From positions 310,001 to 374,000 of the forward strand of contig CAWIYY010000010.1 in assembly GCA_963840435.1 (NCBI GenBank): a stretch of 64,000 bases of DNA, written 5' to 3'. The stretch's first letter is position 1, and each line of letters opens with the position of its first letter. Shown here in pieces: positions 51,324 through 59,277 of this stretch. A program made the translations under genes and the position numbers. The notes below the pieces were generated by a model. The model was not told the DNA's origin, did not search any database, and worked only from the letters and a program-made list of their open reading frames with translations. This DNA comes from Bog-473 sp963840435. GTDB lineage: Bacteria; Actinomycetota; Acidimicrobiia; Acidimicrobiales; RAAP-2.

Positions 51324-51818
51324 GTGACCGAGCCCCAGGCCGGCGGAGTCTCGCTCGAACGACCGACCCACCGTCGCACAACATGGCGCACCGGATCCCG
51401 CGTTGCGGTCCATCTCGGTCTGTTGTGCACCGCTGCGGCCTCACTCGCGACGCTGCAACTCCTGCACGTGCGGGTCGCCTATCACGCCGATGTCGGACTC
51501 GCGTTCGTTGGGCTGGTGGTCGTGCACCTGGCTCAGCGACGCCGGACCCTCGCCCGGATGGCGACCCAGCTCGCCCGGGCCCGAGTGTTCGCCGAACGGA
51601 GGATCCGACTTGCCCTCTCGGACCTCCTGCTCCTCTTCATCACCGCGAACTTGCTCGTGTCGGGAATCGTGGACTGGGGCCGCGGGGAACCAACACAGGT
51701 ACCCCTCCCCGTGCCCCTTGACAGGTGGCACCTCGACTCGGGCCTCGCCCTTGTGATCTACCTCATAGGACACGTCTGGCGTCGGAGGAAACGTTTGTGG
51801 CGGTCAACGATCCGATAG
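51324..51818 (+). CDS. Small heme-type membrane protein (DUF4405-like)
   Basis: A 164-residue membrane protein with about four helices. Two helix segments each contain His at both ends (AYHADVGLAFVGLVVVHL and RWHLDSGLALVIYLIGHV), the pattern of cytochrome b-type heme ligands seen in DUF4405-like proteins. A role in electron transfer is possible. GTG at 51324 is the start. It stands alone between the cyclase and the metal transporter operon, which is convergent with it. Confidence 0.7.
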   Translation: MTEPQAGGVSLERPTHRRTTWRTGSRVAVHLGLLCTAAASLATLQLLHVRVAYHADVGLAFVGLVVVHLAQRRRTLARMATQLARARVFAERRIRLALSDLLLLFITANLLVSGIVDWGRGEPTQVPLPVPLDRWHLDSGLALVIYLIGHVWRRRKRLWRSTIR

Positions 51819-51851
51819 GGGACGGAGTCTCGGTGTTCTTGGCGGAGCCTC

Positions 51852-52763
51852 TTAGGCCATCACCATCGGGCTGACGGGATCGGTCCCTGCGTCACCGTGC
51901 CCGGAAAGGCCGTGCGCAGCGCGTGACTGCCTCCAGGCGCGCCACACCCGTCCGAATCCGTAGTCGAAGGCTCCGATCACACCGACAAAGAAACCAATGG
52001 GCCAATTGGTCTGATACGAGCTGGCGATTGCGGCCCACACCGTCAGAAGCCCAATGACCACCGAGAGAACGATGGCGAGTGGCGGGCGATTGGTCAGAGC
52101 GCGGGCTGCGGCCGGTGGGCCGATCATGAGCGAGAAGATCAAGAGTGCCCCGACGACGGGCACCGTCATCGCCGTCGCGGCTCCAAGCACAAGGAGAAAC
52201 GCGAGCTCCACGCCGTAACGCGACACCCCTCTCGCCTCGGCGATCTCGGGCACGATCGAGGACAGCAAGAGCGGTCGATAGAGGAGCATGGTGGCCACGA
52301 TGCAACCCACCGCGAGCCCGGCCACTGGCCACAGCTCGGTCGTCGAAACTCCGAGCACTTCTCCGAAGAGGAGCGAATAGAGCTGTGGCTCGTACTGGCT
52401 CGAGCTGCTGAGAAAGACTGCTCCGATCGCCAACCCGAGGACAAGGATGAGGGCGGTGACGACGTCGGTGCGGCCCCGGCGACCCAATGTGGCGATGCCG
52501 AATGCGGCCGCGGCCGCGAAGGCGCCCAGACCCAGGAGCGCGCCGAAGCCGAAGACATTGGCCGCGGCAGCTCCGGCGAAGGCACTGTTGGGGATGGCGT
52601 GGGCGGGGAAGGCCGCCCCGCGCAACACAACGAAGAACCCCACCACGCCAGCGACTGGTGCCACGATCGTCGCCACGATCCAGGCGTTGATCATGAAGCT
52701 AGAGAACATGCTGGCTCCCGGGCCCGTCGGTGCGGGCGTGCCCTGGTGCTCGTCTCGGAACAC
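51852..52763 (-). CDS. Metal ABC transporter permease, second (ZnuB-like)
   Basis: A 303-residue ABC-3 type permease with about eight hydrophobic segments, including WIVATIVAPVAGVVGFFVVLRG and PAHAIPNSAFAGAAAA. It is the last gene of a four-gene uptake operon. Having two distinct permeases next to one ATPase suggests a heterodimeric channel for zinc or manganese. The start at 52763 is preceded by overlap-free spacing of 9 bases after the previous gene. Confidence 0.9.
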   Translation of the reverse strand: MFRDEHQGTPAPTGPGASMFSSFMINAWIVATIVAPVAGVVGFFVVLRGAAFPAHAIPNSAFAGAAAANVFGFGALLGLGAFAAAAAFGIATLGRRGRTDVVTALILVLGLAIGAVFLSSSSQYEPQLYSLLFGEVLGVSTTELWPVAGLAVGCIVATMLLYRPLLLSSIVPEIAEARGVSRYGVELAFLLVLGAATAMTVPVVGALLIFSLMIGPPAAARALTNRPPLAIVLSVVIGLLTVWAAIASSYQTNWPIGFFVGVIGAFDYGFGRVWRAWRQSRAAHGLSGHGDAGTDPVSPMVMA

Positions 52764-52772
52764 GCGACGCGA

Positions 52773-53672
52773 TCACGGCGCGACCACGGCTTCTCTGCCC
52801 GCAGTCTTTGTCCTGCGGCCGTTCGCCCGACGGATCGCGGGGAGGCCCGACAGAAGGTAGCCGGCAAAGGTGAGGCCGACGATGAGGGAGCTCACTGGGA
52901 TCGCGTTCTGATTCGTGGTCCAGTAGAAGCTGTCGTACGACAGGAGCACCCCCAGCCAGGTCTCGGCAACGCCGATGACTCCCGCGGCCACGAGGGCGCT
53001 CCCGATCCGGTTGGTCAGTCGCAGGGCGGTGGCCGCGGGACCGATCAGGAGAGCCGTCGAGAGGATCGCCCCGATAGCCAGCGCCGAGAGACCGACGGCG
53101 ACCGCCAGCGCGGCCATGAATCCGAGCGCCACGAGCCGGACGGGGACACCGCGGGCAGCGGCCAAGTCGGTGTTGATGGAGGCCAGCAGAAGGGGGCGGT
53201 AGAGCACGGCGATGATGCCTACGGCCACGACGCTGAATGCGACCACCATCGGAATCTCGGACGGGTCGAGCGTGAAGATCGACCCGAAGAGGATCTGCTG
53301 GGTCGCCCCGGTGGTGGCGCCCGAGGTCGTGTCGAGGTAGAGGAACAGCGCGGCAAGACCAGTGGCCGCGCCAAGGACGATCCCGGTGGCCAAATCTCGT
53401 CCCCGCACTCGCTGGACACCGATAGCGTCCATCGCCCCGGCGCCGAGGAGCCCGAAGCCGACGAACCCGAGGAGTGGGTTGATTCCGATCAGGACGGCCC
53501 CCGACCCGCCGGCCGTCGACACGTCGGCCAGGGAGTGGCCGGCGAAGGACTGTCCGCGCAGCACGGTGAACACGCCGACGAGCGCGGAAACCACGGCCAC
53601 GGTCCCTCCGATCACCAACGCAACGTGGACAGGTTGGCTGGAGAAGAACCCCGGTTCGAAGACAAAGTGCAC
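52773..53672 (-). CDS. znuB: Metal ABC transporter permease, first (ZnuB-like)
   Basis: A 299-residue ABC-3 permease. The N-terminal SSQPVHVALVIGGTVAVVSALVGVFTVLRGQSFAGHSLA holds the family's RG-x-x-FAGH-S motif, and TALLIGPAATALRLTNR the conserved GPAATA loop. It follows the ATPase gene by four bases and pairs with a second, different permease downstream. Together they form the membrane channel of a zinc/manganese importer. Confidence 0.92.
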   Translation of the reverse strand: MHFVFEPGFFSSQPVHVALVIGGTVAVVSALVGVFTVLRGQSFAGHSLADVSTAGGSGAVLIGINPLLGFVGFGLLGAGAMDAIGVQRVRGRDLATGIVLGAATGLAALFLYLDTTSGATTGATQQILFGSIFTLDPSEIPMVVAFSVVAVGIIAVLYRPLLLASINTDLAAARGVPVRLVALGFMAALAVAVGLSALAIGAILSTALLIGPAATALRLTNRIGSALVAAGVIGVAETWLGVLLSYDSFYWTTNQNAIPVSSLIVGLTFAGYLLSGLPAIRRANGRRTKTAGREAVVAP

Positions 53673-53676
53673 GGGG

Positions 53677-54558
53677 TCAGCGGAGGTGAATGATGGGATC
53701 CGTGCCGTCGACGATCCCGGTGGCGTGATCCGGCTCGTCTGGGGGTCCGGCGACCACGATGACGCGGCCGTGCACGTGGAGCACGTCGACGTGGTGCCCG
53801 TAGAGCTGGGTCAGCACGTCGGAGCGGATCACCTCCTCGGTGGTCCCCGTGGCCGCCCGGCCACCGGCCAGATACACGACGCGGTCCATGACTGGGAGGA
53901 GAGGATTCATCTCGTGGGCGGAGAGCAGGATGGCGATCCCGTGCTCGACGGCAATGCCGTGCAGCAGCGCAATGATTTCCTGACCCGAGCGCAGGTCCAG
54001 GTTGGCCAGGGGCTCGTCAAGGAGCAGGAGCCGCGGCCGGGAGATGAGGGCATGGGCGATCAGCACCCGCTGTTGTTCTCCCCCCGAGAGGTTCCCGACC
54101 CTGGCGTCGGCGAAGGGTTCGGCATCGACCGCTTGCAACATCTCGTCCACCAGTGCTCGGCGCTTGGCCGTGGGAAGAGGCATGCCGAAGCGCTGCCCGT
54201 CGAGCCCCAGTCCCACCAGGTCGCGGGCGCGGATCGGCGTGTCAGAGTCGAGCAACACTTTCTGGGGGACGTAGCCGATCGACGCGGTCCGCCGCCGGCG
54301 GGCCCGGCCTGAGAGCAGAATCCGTCCGGTCCTGGGAGCTTGGAGTCCCAGGATGACCCGCAGCAGCGTTGTCTTACCGGCTCCGTTGGAGCCGATCAGG
54401 CCCGTGAACTCCCCGGCACCCACGGAGAAGGTGACGCTGTCGAGAACCTGACGGCCACCCAACGACACGCTCACATCGTCGACTTCGAGCACCGCGTCGG
54501 TCCCCGCCTGATCCTCGGACTTTGGGGTCGCCGACATTCGGGGCATGGTCGCGGTCAC
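53677..54558 (-). CDS. znuC: Metal ABC transporter ATPase (ZnuC)
   Basis: A 293-residue ATPase with Walker A GSNGAGKTT (about residues 55-63), signature LSGGEQQRVLIAHAL, Walker B LLLLDEPLANLD and switch histidine in SAHEMNPLL. Its start overlaps the end of the binding-protein gene by 4 bases. It powers import through the two permeases downstream. Regulation is expected from the Fur-type box upstream of the operon. Confidence 0.94.
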   Translation of the reverse strand: MTATMPRMSATPKSEDQAGTDAVLEVDDVSVSLGGRQVLDSVTFSVGAGEFTGLIGSNGAGKTTLLRVILGLQAPRTGRILLSGRARRRRTASIGYVPQKVLLDSDTPIRARDLVGLGLDGQRFGMPLPTAKRRALVDEMLQAVDAEPFADARVGNLSGGEQQRVLIAHALISRPRLLLLDEPLANLDLRSGQEIIALLHGIAVEHGIAILLSAHEMNPLLPVMDRVVYLAGGRAATGTTEEVIRSDVLTQLYGHHVDVLHVHGRVIVVAGPPDEPDHATGIVDGTDPIIHLR

Positions 54559-55541
54559 AACTTTTCGGTCGAGGTGCGGGTGCTGACCGCCTTCTCGATG
54601 GCATTGACCTCGGCGAGCATCCAGGTCTGGAAGTCATAGCCCGGCGTGGGCATGGTCTCGTAGACCCCCACCACAGGGACCCCAGCCTTGATGGCGGTCT
54701 GGCGGATGGCCGTGGTCAGAGAATCGACCACCTGCTGGTTGTAGCAGAACACCTTCACCGTGTGGTTCGTGAAGAAGCCGTCCTGCAGGGTGATGTCCTG
54801 AGGGGCGGGATCGACACCGTTCATGATGTCGGCCTGGAACCTGAACGGCGTCAGATTCTCCATTCCCATAGCGGTGAGGAGATAGTCGGCGACCGGCTCG
54901 GTCGTCGCCACCGTCGTTCCCGGATACTTGGCCTTGAAGGCGGCGATGGCGTTGTGGAGCGGCGTCAGCGAGGCGGTGAACTTGGCGAGGTTGCTCCTGA
55001 AGTACGACGCATGCTGGGGCTGCAGCGCAGAGAGGTCGGACGCCATCACGGCGGCCACTGCCGGCATCGTCTTCGGGTCGTACCACAGGTGCGGATTCGG
55101 CGTGTTCGTCGGCAGACCGAGGACGTTCTGGGCGACGATCACCTTGCGGTGCGAGCTAGGCGACGCTGACTCGATCTTGTTCATGAAGGTGTCGTAGCCG
55201 ACTCCGTTTTGCACGATGAGCTCGGCGGCGCTCACCTCCCCCGCCACGCTCGGACTCGACTCGAAGGTGTGCGGGTCGGTGTTGGGGTTGTTCAGGATCG
55301 ACGAGACGTGGACATAGCGCCCACCGATTTGACCGAGCACGTTGGCGTACTCGTTCTCCGCCCCCACGGCATTGATGACCTTCGGCGTGGTGGCTCCGGC
55401 CGGGTTTGGGCCGGCAAAACCGGCTACCGCCATCGCCACCAGCCCGGCCGTGGCGAGGGCCAGCCTGGTGAAACAGGCCAACACGCTGGCGCCAGCCTGC
55501 TTCCGACTCTTGGCTGCCTCCATCGTCCCTACGCTGACCAC
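54555..55541 (-). CDS. znuA: Zinc/manganese-binding protein (ZnuA/cluster 9 SBP)
   Basis: A 328-residue exported binding protein: signal LATAGLVAMAVAGFA, then VINAVGAENEYANVLGQIGG. Metal-binding residues are visible as His in DPHTFE, His in NPHLWYDP, Glu in TTEPVADY and Glu in GVYETMPTPG. The third ligand is Glu, not the His of typical ZnuA proteins, so Mn2+ is also possible. It lacks the His-rich loop of gammaproteobacterial ZnuA. GTG at 55541 lies just after a -10-like TAGATT on the minus strand, so the mRNA may be leaderless; ATG at 55523 is the alternative. Confidence 0.9.
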   Translation of the reverse strand: MVSVGTMEAAKSRKQAGASVLACFTRLALATAGLVAMAVAGFAGPNPAGATTPKVINAVGAENEYANVLGQIGGRYVHVSSILNNPNTDPHTFESSPSVAGEVSAAELIVQNGVGYDTFMNKIESASPSSHRKVIVAQNVLGLPTNTPNPHLWYDPKTMPAVAAVMASDLSALQPQHASYFRSNLAKFTASLTPLHNAIAAFKAKYPGTTVATTEPVADYLLTAMGMENLTPFRFQADIMNGVDPAPQDITLQDGFFTNHTVKVFCYNQQVVDSLTTAIRQTAIKAGVPVVGVYETMPTPGYDFQTWMLAEVNAIEKAVSTRTSTEKL

Positions 55542-55556
55542 TCGACTAATCTATCC

Positions 55557-55571
55557 TGAGACTGAGTCTCA
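55557..55571. promoter_or_regulatory. Fur/Zur-type operator
   Basis: TGAGACT-G-AGTCTCA is a perfect 7-1-7 palindrome, matching most positions of the Fur-family pattern TGAnAATnATTnTCA. It lies between the znu operon (minus) and the ArsR gene (plus), so it could control both. Confidence 0.7.
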
Positions 55572-55595
55572 ACACAAGCCCCAGAGAGGGGGACG

Positions 55596-55733
55596 ATGGC
55601 ACAGGTGCATAAGTGCATCCGCATGTGTTTATATGGCAAATGGTGTCAACGACGACGCAGAGCTACGAAGCTGCTGGGGAGTTACTCAAGGTGCTGGCCG
55701 CACCAGCACGCTTGGCCATCGTGGTCCAACTAG
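55596..55733 (+). CDS. Possible 45-residue Cys-containing leader ORF
   Basis: A small frame begins at ATG 55596 preceded by GAGAGGGGG at good spacing and encodes MAQVHKCIRMCLYGKWCQRR... to a stop at 55731. It overlaps the start of the ArsR gene in another frame. The strong ribosome site is hard to explain otherwise, because the ArsR start has none, but the protein sequence has no known relatives I can name. It could be a regulatory upstream ORF or a chance frame. Confidence 0.3.
   Translation: MAQVHKCIRMCLYGKWCQRRRRATKLLGSYSRCWPHQHAWPSWSN
55609..55632. promoter_or_regulatory. Possible ArsR/SmtB operator
   Basis: ATAAGTGCATCC and GCATGTGTTTAT form an imperfect dyad (8 of 12 pairs) overlapping the -10-like TTTATAT directly before the ArsR ATG. 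SmtB-type sites often start with ATA and have this spacing. Confidence 0.35.
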
Positions 55734-55936
55734 CCGAGCGGCCCCGTTACGTCCACGAGCTCGTCGAGCAACTTGAGATGAGCCAGCCGCTGGTGTCGCA
55801 GCACCTTCGGGTGCTCCGGGGCGCCCGGCTGGTCGGCGTGGAACGCCAGGGTCGAGAAGCGGTGTACACGCTGATCGATCAGCACGTGGCCCACATCGTC
55901 GCTGACGCCGTCAACCACGCAAAGGAGACCCCCTGA
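55640..55936 (+). CDS. ArsR/SmtB-family regulator, likely zinc-responsive
   Basis: A 98-residue winged-helix regulator (SYEAAGELLKVLAAPARLAI, then VVQLAERPRYVHELVEQLEM and SQPLVSQHLRVLRGARLVG). The C-terminal LIDQHVAHIVADAVNHAKE has the DxH...H...H pattern of the alpha-5 zinc site of SmtB/CzrA, which supports zinc sensing. ATG at 55640 lacks a ribosome site and sits a few bases after TTTATAT, so translation may be leaderless. Its stop codon overlaps the start of the histidine-rich gene. Confidence 0.88.
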   Translation: MVSTTTQSYEAAGELLKVLAAPARLAIVVQLAERPRYVHELVEQLEMSQPLVSQHLRVLRGARLVGVERQGREAVYTLIDQHVAHIVADAVNHAKETP

Positions 55937-56229
55937 CGACGGCCGACCACACCATCCACGACGAGCACAGCCACGTCCATGGTCCTGGCTGCGGACACGC
56001 CACAGTCGACCATGATGGTCACACCGACTACATCCACGATGGACACGCCCACAGCGAGCACGAAGGTCACTACGACGAGCACGCCCTCCCCCACGTCGAG
56101 CACGCCACCCACTCCCATGAACACGGTCCCGACTGCGGGCACGAAGCAGTGGCGCACGATGGGCATGTCGACTATCTCCACGACGGACACCGCCACGCCG
56201 CCCATGAGGGTCACTACGACGAACACTGA
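55933..56229 (+). CDS. Histidine-rich metal-binding protein with tandem duplication, CTG start
   Basis: A 98-codon frame contains 28 His and no membrane segment. Two copies of the unit HGPxCGHxxVxHDGHxDYxHD, then GHxHxxHEGHYDEH, occur (about residues 16-50 and 64-98). A strong AAAGGAG lies 5 bases before CTG at 55933; this CTG overlaps the ArsR stop as CTGA. No ATG, GTG or TTG fits better, so either CTG initiation or a post-termination restart is implied. The context (ArsR upstream, Fur/Zur downstream, znu genes opposite) points to a cytoplasmic zinc buffer or chaperone. Function is inferred. Confidence 0.8.
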   Translation: MTTADHTIHDEHSHVHGPGCGHATVDHDGHTDYIHDGHAHSEHEGHYDEHALPHVEHATHSHEHGPDCGHEAVAHDGHVDYLHDGHRHAAHEGHYDEH

Positions 56230-56279
56230 CCAGAGGCGGCCTCCTACGAGGCCCACCTCCCACTCGGAAAGGAGATGTA

Positions 56280-56729
56280 GTGACGGCCCCTGATTCCGCG
56301 AACGACCTTCACGTCGTGGTCGAGGACCGCCTGCGCAGAGCTGACCAGCGCTACACCACCGGCCGGCGGGCCATCATCGAGCTGCTCGTGGGGGCGGGCC
56401 AGCCTGTCAGCATCGGTGACATCGCCGAACGACTGCCCGAGCTGCCGCGAAGTTCGGCGTACCGACACCTGGTCGACCTCCAGGTCGCCGGCGTGGTGCG
56501 GCGCGTCGCGGCCAACGACGAGTTCGCCCGATACGAGCTGGAGGAGGAATTCACCGAGCACCATCATCACTTCCTCTGCATCGACTGCGGCACGGTGATC
56601 GACGTCACGCCGCCTCCGGCCTTCGAGCGCACCATCGCAGCGGCGGTCGATCAACTCGCCGAGGTGCAGGGCTTCGAGCCTCAGGGTCACCGTCTCGACA
56701 TCCTCGGGCTCTGCGGGGACTGCCGCTAG
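56280..56729 (+). CDS. zur: Fur-family regulator, probably Zur
   Basis: A 149-residue Fur-type repressor. It has a winged helix (YTTGRRAIIELLVGAGQPVS...LPRSSAYRHLVDLQVAGVV) and the metal-binding HHHHFLCIDCG with C and LCGDC at the end, the two CxxC pairs of the structural zinc site. AAAGGAG precedes GTG 56280 at normal spacing. It is the third gene of the ArsR-His-rich-Zur run and is likely to bind the Fur-type box in front of znuA, repressing uptake when zinc is sufficient. Confidence 0.9.
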   Translation: MTAPDSANDLHVVVEDRLRRADQRYTTGRRAIIELLVGAGQPVSIGDIAERLPELPRSSAYRHLVDLQVAGVVRRVAANDEFARYELEEEFTEHHHHFLCIDCGTVIDVTPPPAFERTIAAAVDQLAEVQGFEPQGHRLDILGLCGDCR

Positions 56730-57119
56730 GCCGTCACGCGCTTCGTGGCCCTATCCGGCGCCGCCTGTTGGCGTCCCTACGCCATCCCCAGCCGGTCCGC
56801 CCACCACCGCCATGTCGAGCCGTTCTTCCATGGTTCTGCTCCTTGCTCCAGTGAAGCCGCTGTTGGGCGATCGCCACGCGGTCATTGAAGTCCTCGTGCC
56901 TGGGGCCTTCACCAGTCCTCAGGCTTCCCTTCAGGAGGAGGAGCACCGAGACTGCTCGCGGTACCACACCGAAGTTGCGATCAGGGAAAATGTTCCTACC
57001 CAGCGTGCCGCCCCACCATGAAGTCCACAACTGGCCGGGCTTGTGACACATGATCACGCACAGCGCCGCCTACCATTCGACACGATGCCGCCACTGACCG
57101 GCCGAGAGACCGATTCCTG
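56730..57119. other. Intergenic region
   Basis: No gene, RNA or terminator is supported here. Short frames on both strands lack motifs. Confidence 0.4.
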
Positions 57120-58700
57120 ATGGGGCGACGCATCCGTTGGCTCGGCGTCTTCATGGTGGTGCTCTTCGGACTGGTAATCGCGCAGTTGGTCAACGTCCAG
57201 CTCGTGAAGGGCAAGCAGCTGTCGGATTCACCGCAGAATCCGCGGATCGCCGCGACGCGGGACGACAACCCGCGGGGCGAGATCCTCGCCGCAGACGGAA
57301 CGGTCCTGGCCGAGTCGGTGCCGGCCACCGCCGCAGCGCGTAGCGGAGGCTACCCGTACGACTATGTCCGCCAGTACCCTCAGGGCCCCTTGTATTCGGG
57401 TATTACCGGGTACGACTCGATCCTCAACTACGGGCTGACGGACATTGAGGCGGAATACAACTCCTACCTCGGACCCCACCAGCAGAGTGCGCAGACTCTG
57501 AGTCAGATCCTCTTTCGAGAGAAACTGCCGACGATCACCGACAACGTGACGCTGACCGTTGAACCAAAATTGCAACTGGCTGCCCAGACTGCGTTGTCGA
57601 GCGTCGTCGGCGCCAACAAAGACGGGGCCATCGTCGTGCTCGACCCGAAGACGGGTGCTGTGCTCGCCATGTATTCGAGCCCGAACTACGACCCCAACGC
57701 CATGGCGAGCACTTCCCTGGCGGCGGAGCACCTGGCGTATTTCAGCTACACCGTGCCTGATCACGAGGGCTTTTTCCCGCTTCGCCCTCTCGCCACCGGG
57801 GAGTTCTTCTTCCCGGGGTCGACGATGAAGGTGATCACGTCGGCGGCCGTCTACAACCTCAAACCTTCCCTGGTGGGCTTCAACTATCCGTACGCGCCGT
57901 GCCAGAAATTCTCCGATTCGACCAGACTTCTCTGCAACGACGGAACGACACCGGCCGATTCAGTCCCGTGTGGCGGAACCATGGTCAGCATGCTCCCGGC
58001 TTCGTGCGACCCCGGTTATGCCGAACTTGGCATCCAGCTCGGGGTTGCGACTCTTCGTCAGCAAGCTGAACTTTTCGGCCTCAACGCTTTGCCTCCCATC
58101 GACCTGCCGAGCAACAGCCAGCAACCGGTAGGAGGCGTGATCGCGTCCACGTTGAAGACCATTCCCGACTACTCACAGGCCCTCCAGGGTTATTCGGCCA
58201 TCGGGCAGGACACCGTCGATGACACCGCGCTGCAGAACGCAATGGTGGCGGCAGGGATCGCGAACGGGGGCGCCGTCATGACCCCACACCTGATGTCATC
58301 GATCGAAGATTCGCAAGGATCGTTGGTCAAGACCTACACCCCGACGGTGTACAAACAGGCGACATCAGCATCCGCTGCGCAGTCGGTGACGGCACTTATG
58401 GAGAGCGTGATTACCACTCGGGGGGCAACGGCATCCGGCGTCGGCTTTCCTTCCTATCTGTGCGCAGCCGTCAAGACGGGAACGGCGCAGACTGGACTGA
58501 ACTTGAATCACGACTGGATGATCGGTTTCGCTCCTGCGAACAACCCGCAGGTTGCGATCGCCGTCGTTGTTCCGTACCAACCCATTGGTTCAGAAGGCGC
58601 GACCGTGGCCGGCCCGATCATGAAGTACATGATGGAGCAGGCGCTGCCACAAGGTTCCGTGCAGCAGCCCTGCACGGTCGCAGCACCGCCGTCGTCCTAG
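57120..58700 (+). CDS. Class B penicillin-binding protein, PbpA-like
   Basis: A 526-residue transpeptidase of cell-wall peptidoglycan. It has an N-terminal membrane helix (LGVFMVVLFGLVIAQLVNVQLV), the dimerisation segment NPRGEILAADGTVLAES, the SxxK motif S234-T-M-K237 and the KTG motif K452-T-G454. The second motif, normally SxN, appears as S295-C-D297. The size and layout match PbpA of actinobacteria, which serves septation or elongation. ATG at 57120 is the start. It stands alone, without the usual rodA/ftsW partner beside it. Confidence 0.9.
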   Translation: MGRRIRWLGVFMVVLFGLVIAQLVNVQLVKGKQLSDSPQNPRIAATRDDNPRGEILAADGTVLAESVPATAAARSGGYPYDYVRQYPQGPLYSGITGYDSILNYGLTDIEAEYNSYLGPHQQSAQTLSQILFREKLPTITDNVTLTVEPKLQLAAQTALSSVVGANKDGAIVVLDPKTGAVLAMYSSPNYDPNAMASTSLAAEHLAYFSYTVPDHEGFFPLRPLATGEFFFPGSTMKVITSAAVYNLKPSLVGFNYPYAPCQKFSDSTRLLCNDGTTPADSVPCGGTMVSMLPASCDPGYAELGIQLGVATLRQQAELFGLNALPPIDLPSNSQQPVGGVIASTLKTIPDYSQALQGYSAIGQDTVDDTALQNAMVAAGIANGGAVMTPHLMSSIEDSQGSLVKTYTPTVYKQATSASAAQSVTALMESVITTRGATASGVGFPSYLCAAVKTGTAQTGLNLNHDWMIGFAPANNPQVAIAVVVPYQPIGSEGATVAGPIMKYMMEQALPQGSVQQPCTVAAPPSS

Positions 58701-58755
58701 ACAGCTGAACGAGCAATGGACACGTTCGATCTGGAGCTCCCCGATGCTCTGGGAG

Positions 58756-59124
58756 TCAGCTGCCGTAGGGCCGAGTGAGCACCTCCATATTGTGGCCGGA
58801 GGGGTCCTCGAAATAGAAGCCACGTCCGTGCTGGTTGATCCGATTCTCCTGTTGGTGTCCCGGATCGGCCCAGTAAGTCAGCCCGCGCTCGGTGACCCGG
58901 GCGAAGATGGCGTCGAACTCCTCCTCCGTGACGAGGAACGCATAGTGGTGGTGCTCCAGTGCGCCCCGGTCGTCGTAATCGAGACTGACCCCGTTAGCCG
59001 TCTCGAGACACAGGAACGGGCCGAAAGGCTTCGGCGCATCGAGTCCGAGGATCTCCGCCAGGAAGGTGGCCGACGCCTCCTTGTCCTGGACTGGAACGAT
59101 GGTGTGGTTGAGCTGCACTGCCAT
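58756..59124 (-). CDS. VOC (glyoxalase/bleomycin-resistance) family protein
   Basis: A 122-residue metal-dependent enzyme or binding protein. It begins MAVQLNHTIVPVQDKEASATF and has the metal residues expected: His in LNHTIVPV, His in HHHYAFLVTEEEFD and Glu in HNMEVL. GGGAGG upstream supports ATG at 59124 instead of the longer frame to 59229. Substrate is unknown; family members open aromatic rings, detoxify glyoxal or bind drugs. Confidence 0.87.
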   Translation of the reverse strand: MAVQLNHTIVPVQDKEASATFLAEILGLDAPKPFGPFLCLETANGVSLDYDDRGALEHHHYAFLVTEEEFDAIFARVTERGLTYWADPGHQQENRINQHGRGFYFEDPSGHNMEVLTRPYGS

Positions 59125-59277
59125 GGCGCCTCCCGCTTTGCTAGCGATATCCATTGTGACTGGCATTCGCCACCAGGTCGCCTGATCGACTGATGACGAG
59201 GCCTCGAAGGTCACGATCTCGAACAGCACCGCCCATGGTGCTTTGGCCGGAACAGATCGACGGTTGAGGGGACTGGC

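Noticed and set aside
52599..53693. 364-residue frame on the plus strand
   Set aside because: Antisense to the znu permease genes.
57035..57055. CRP-like site TGTGA...TCAC upstream of the PBP gene, attractive because two cyclases are nearby
   Set aside because: Spacing is 7 bases, not 6, and the second half-site is incomplete; I do not consider it supported.
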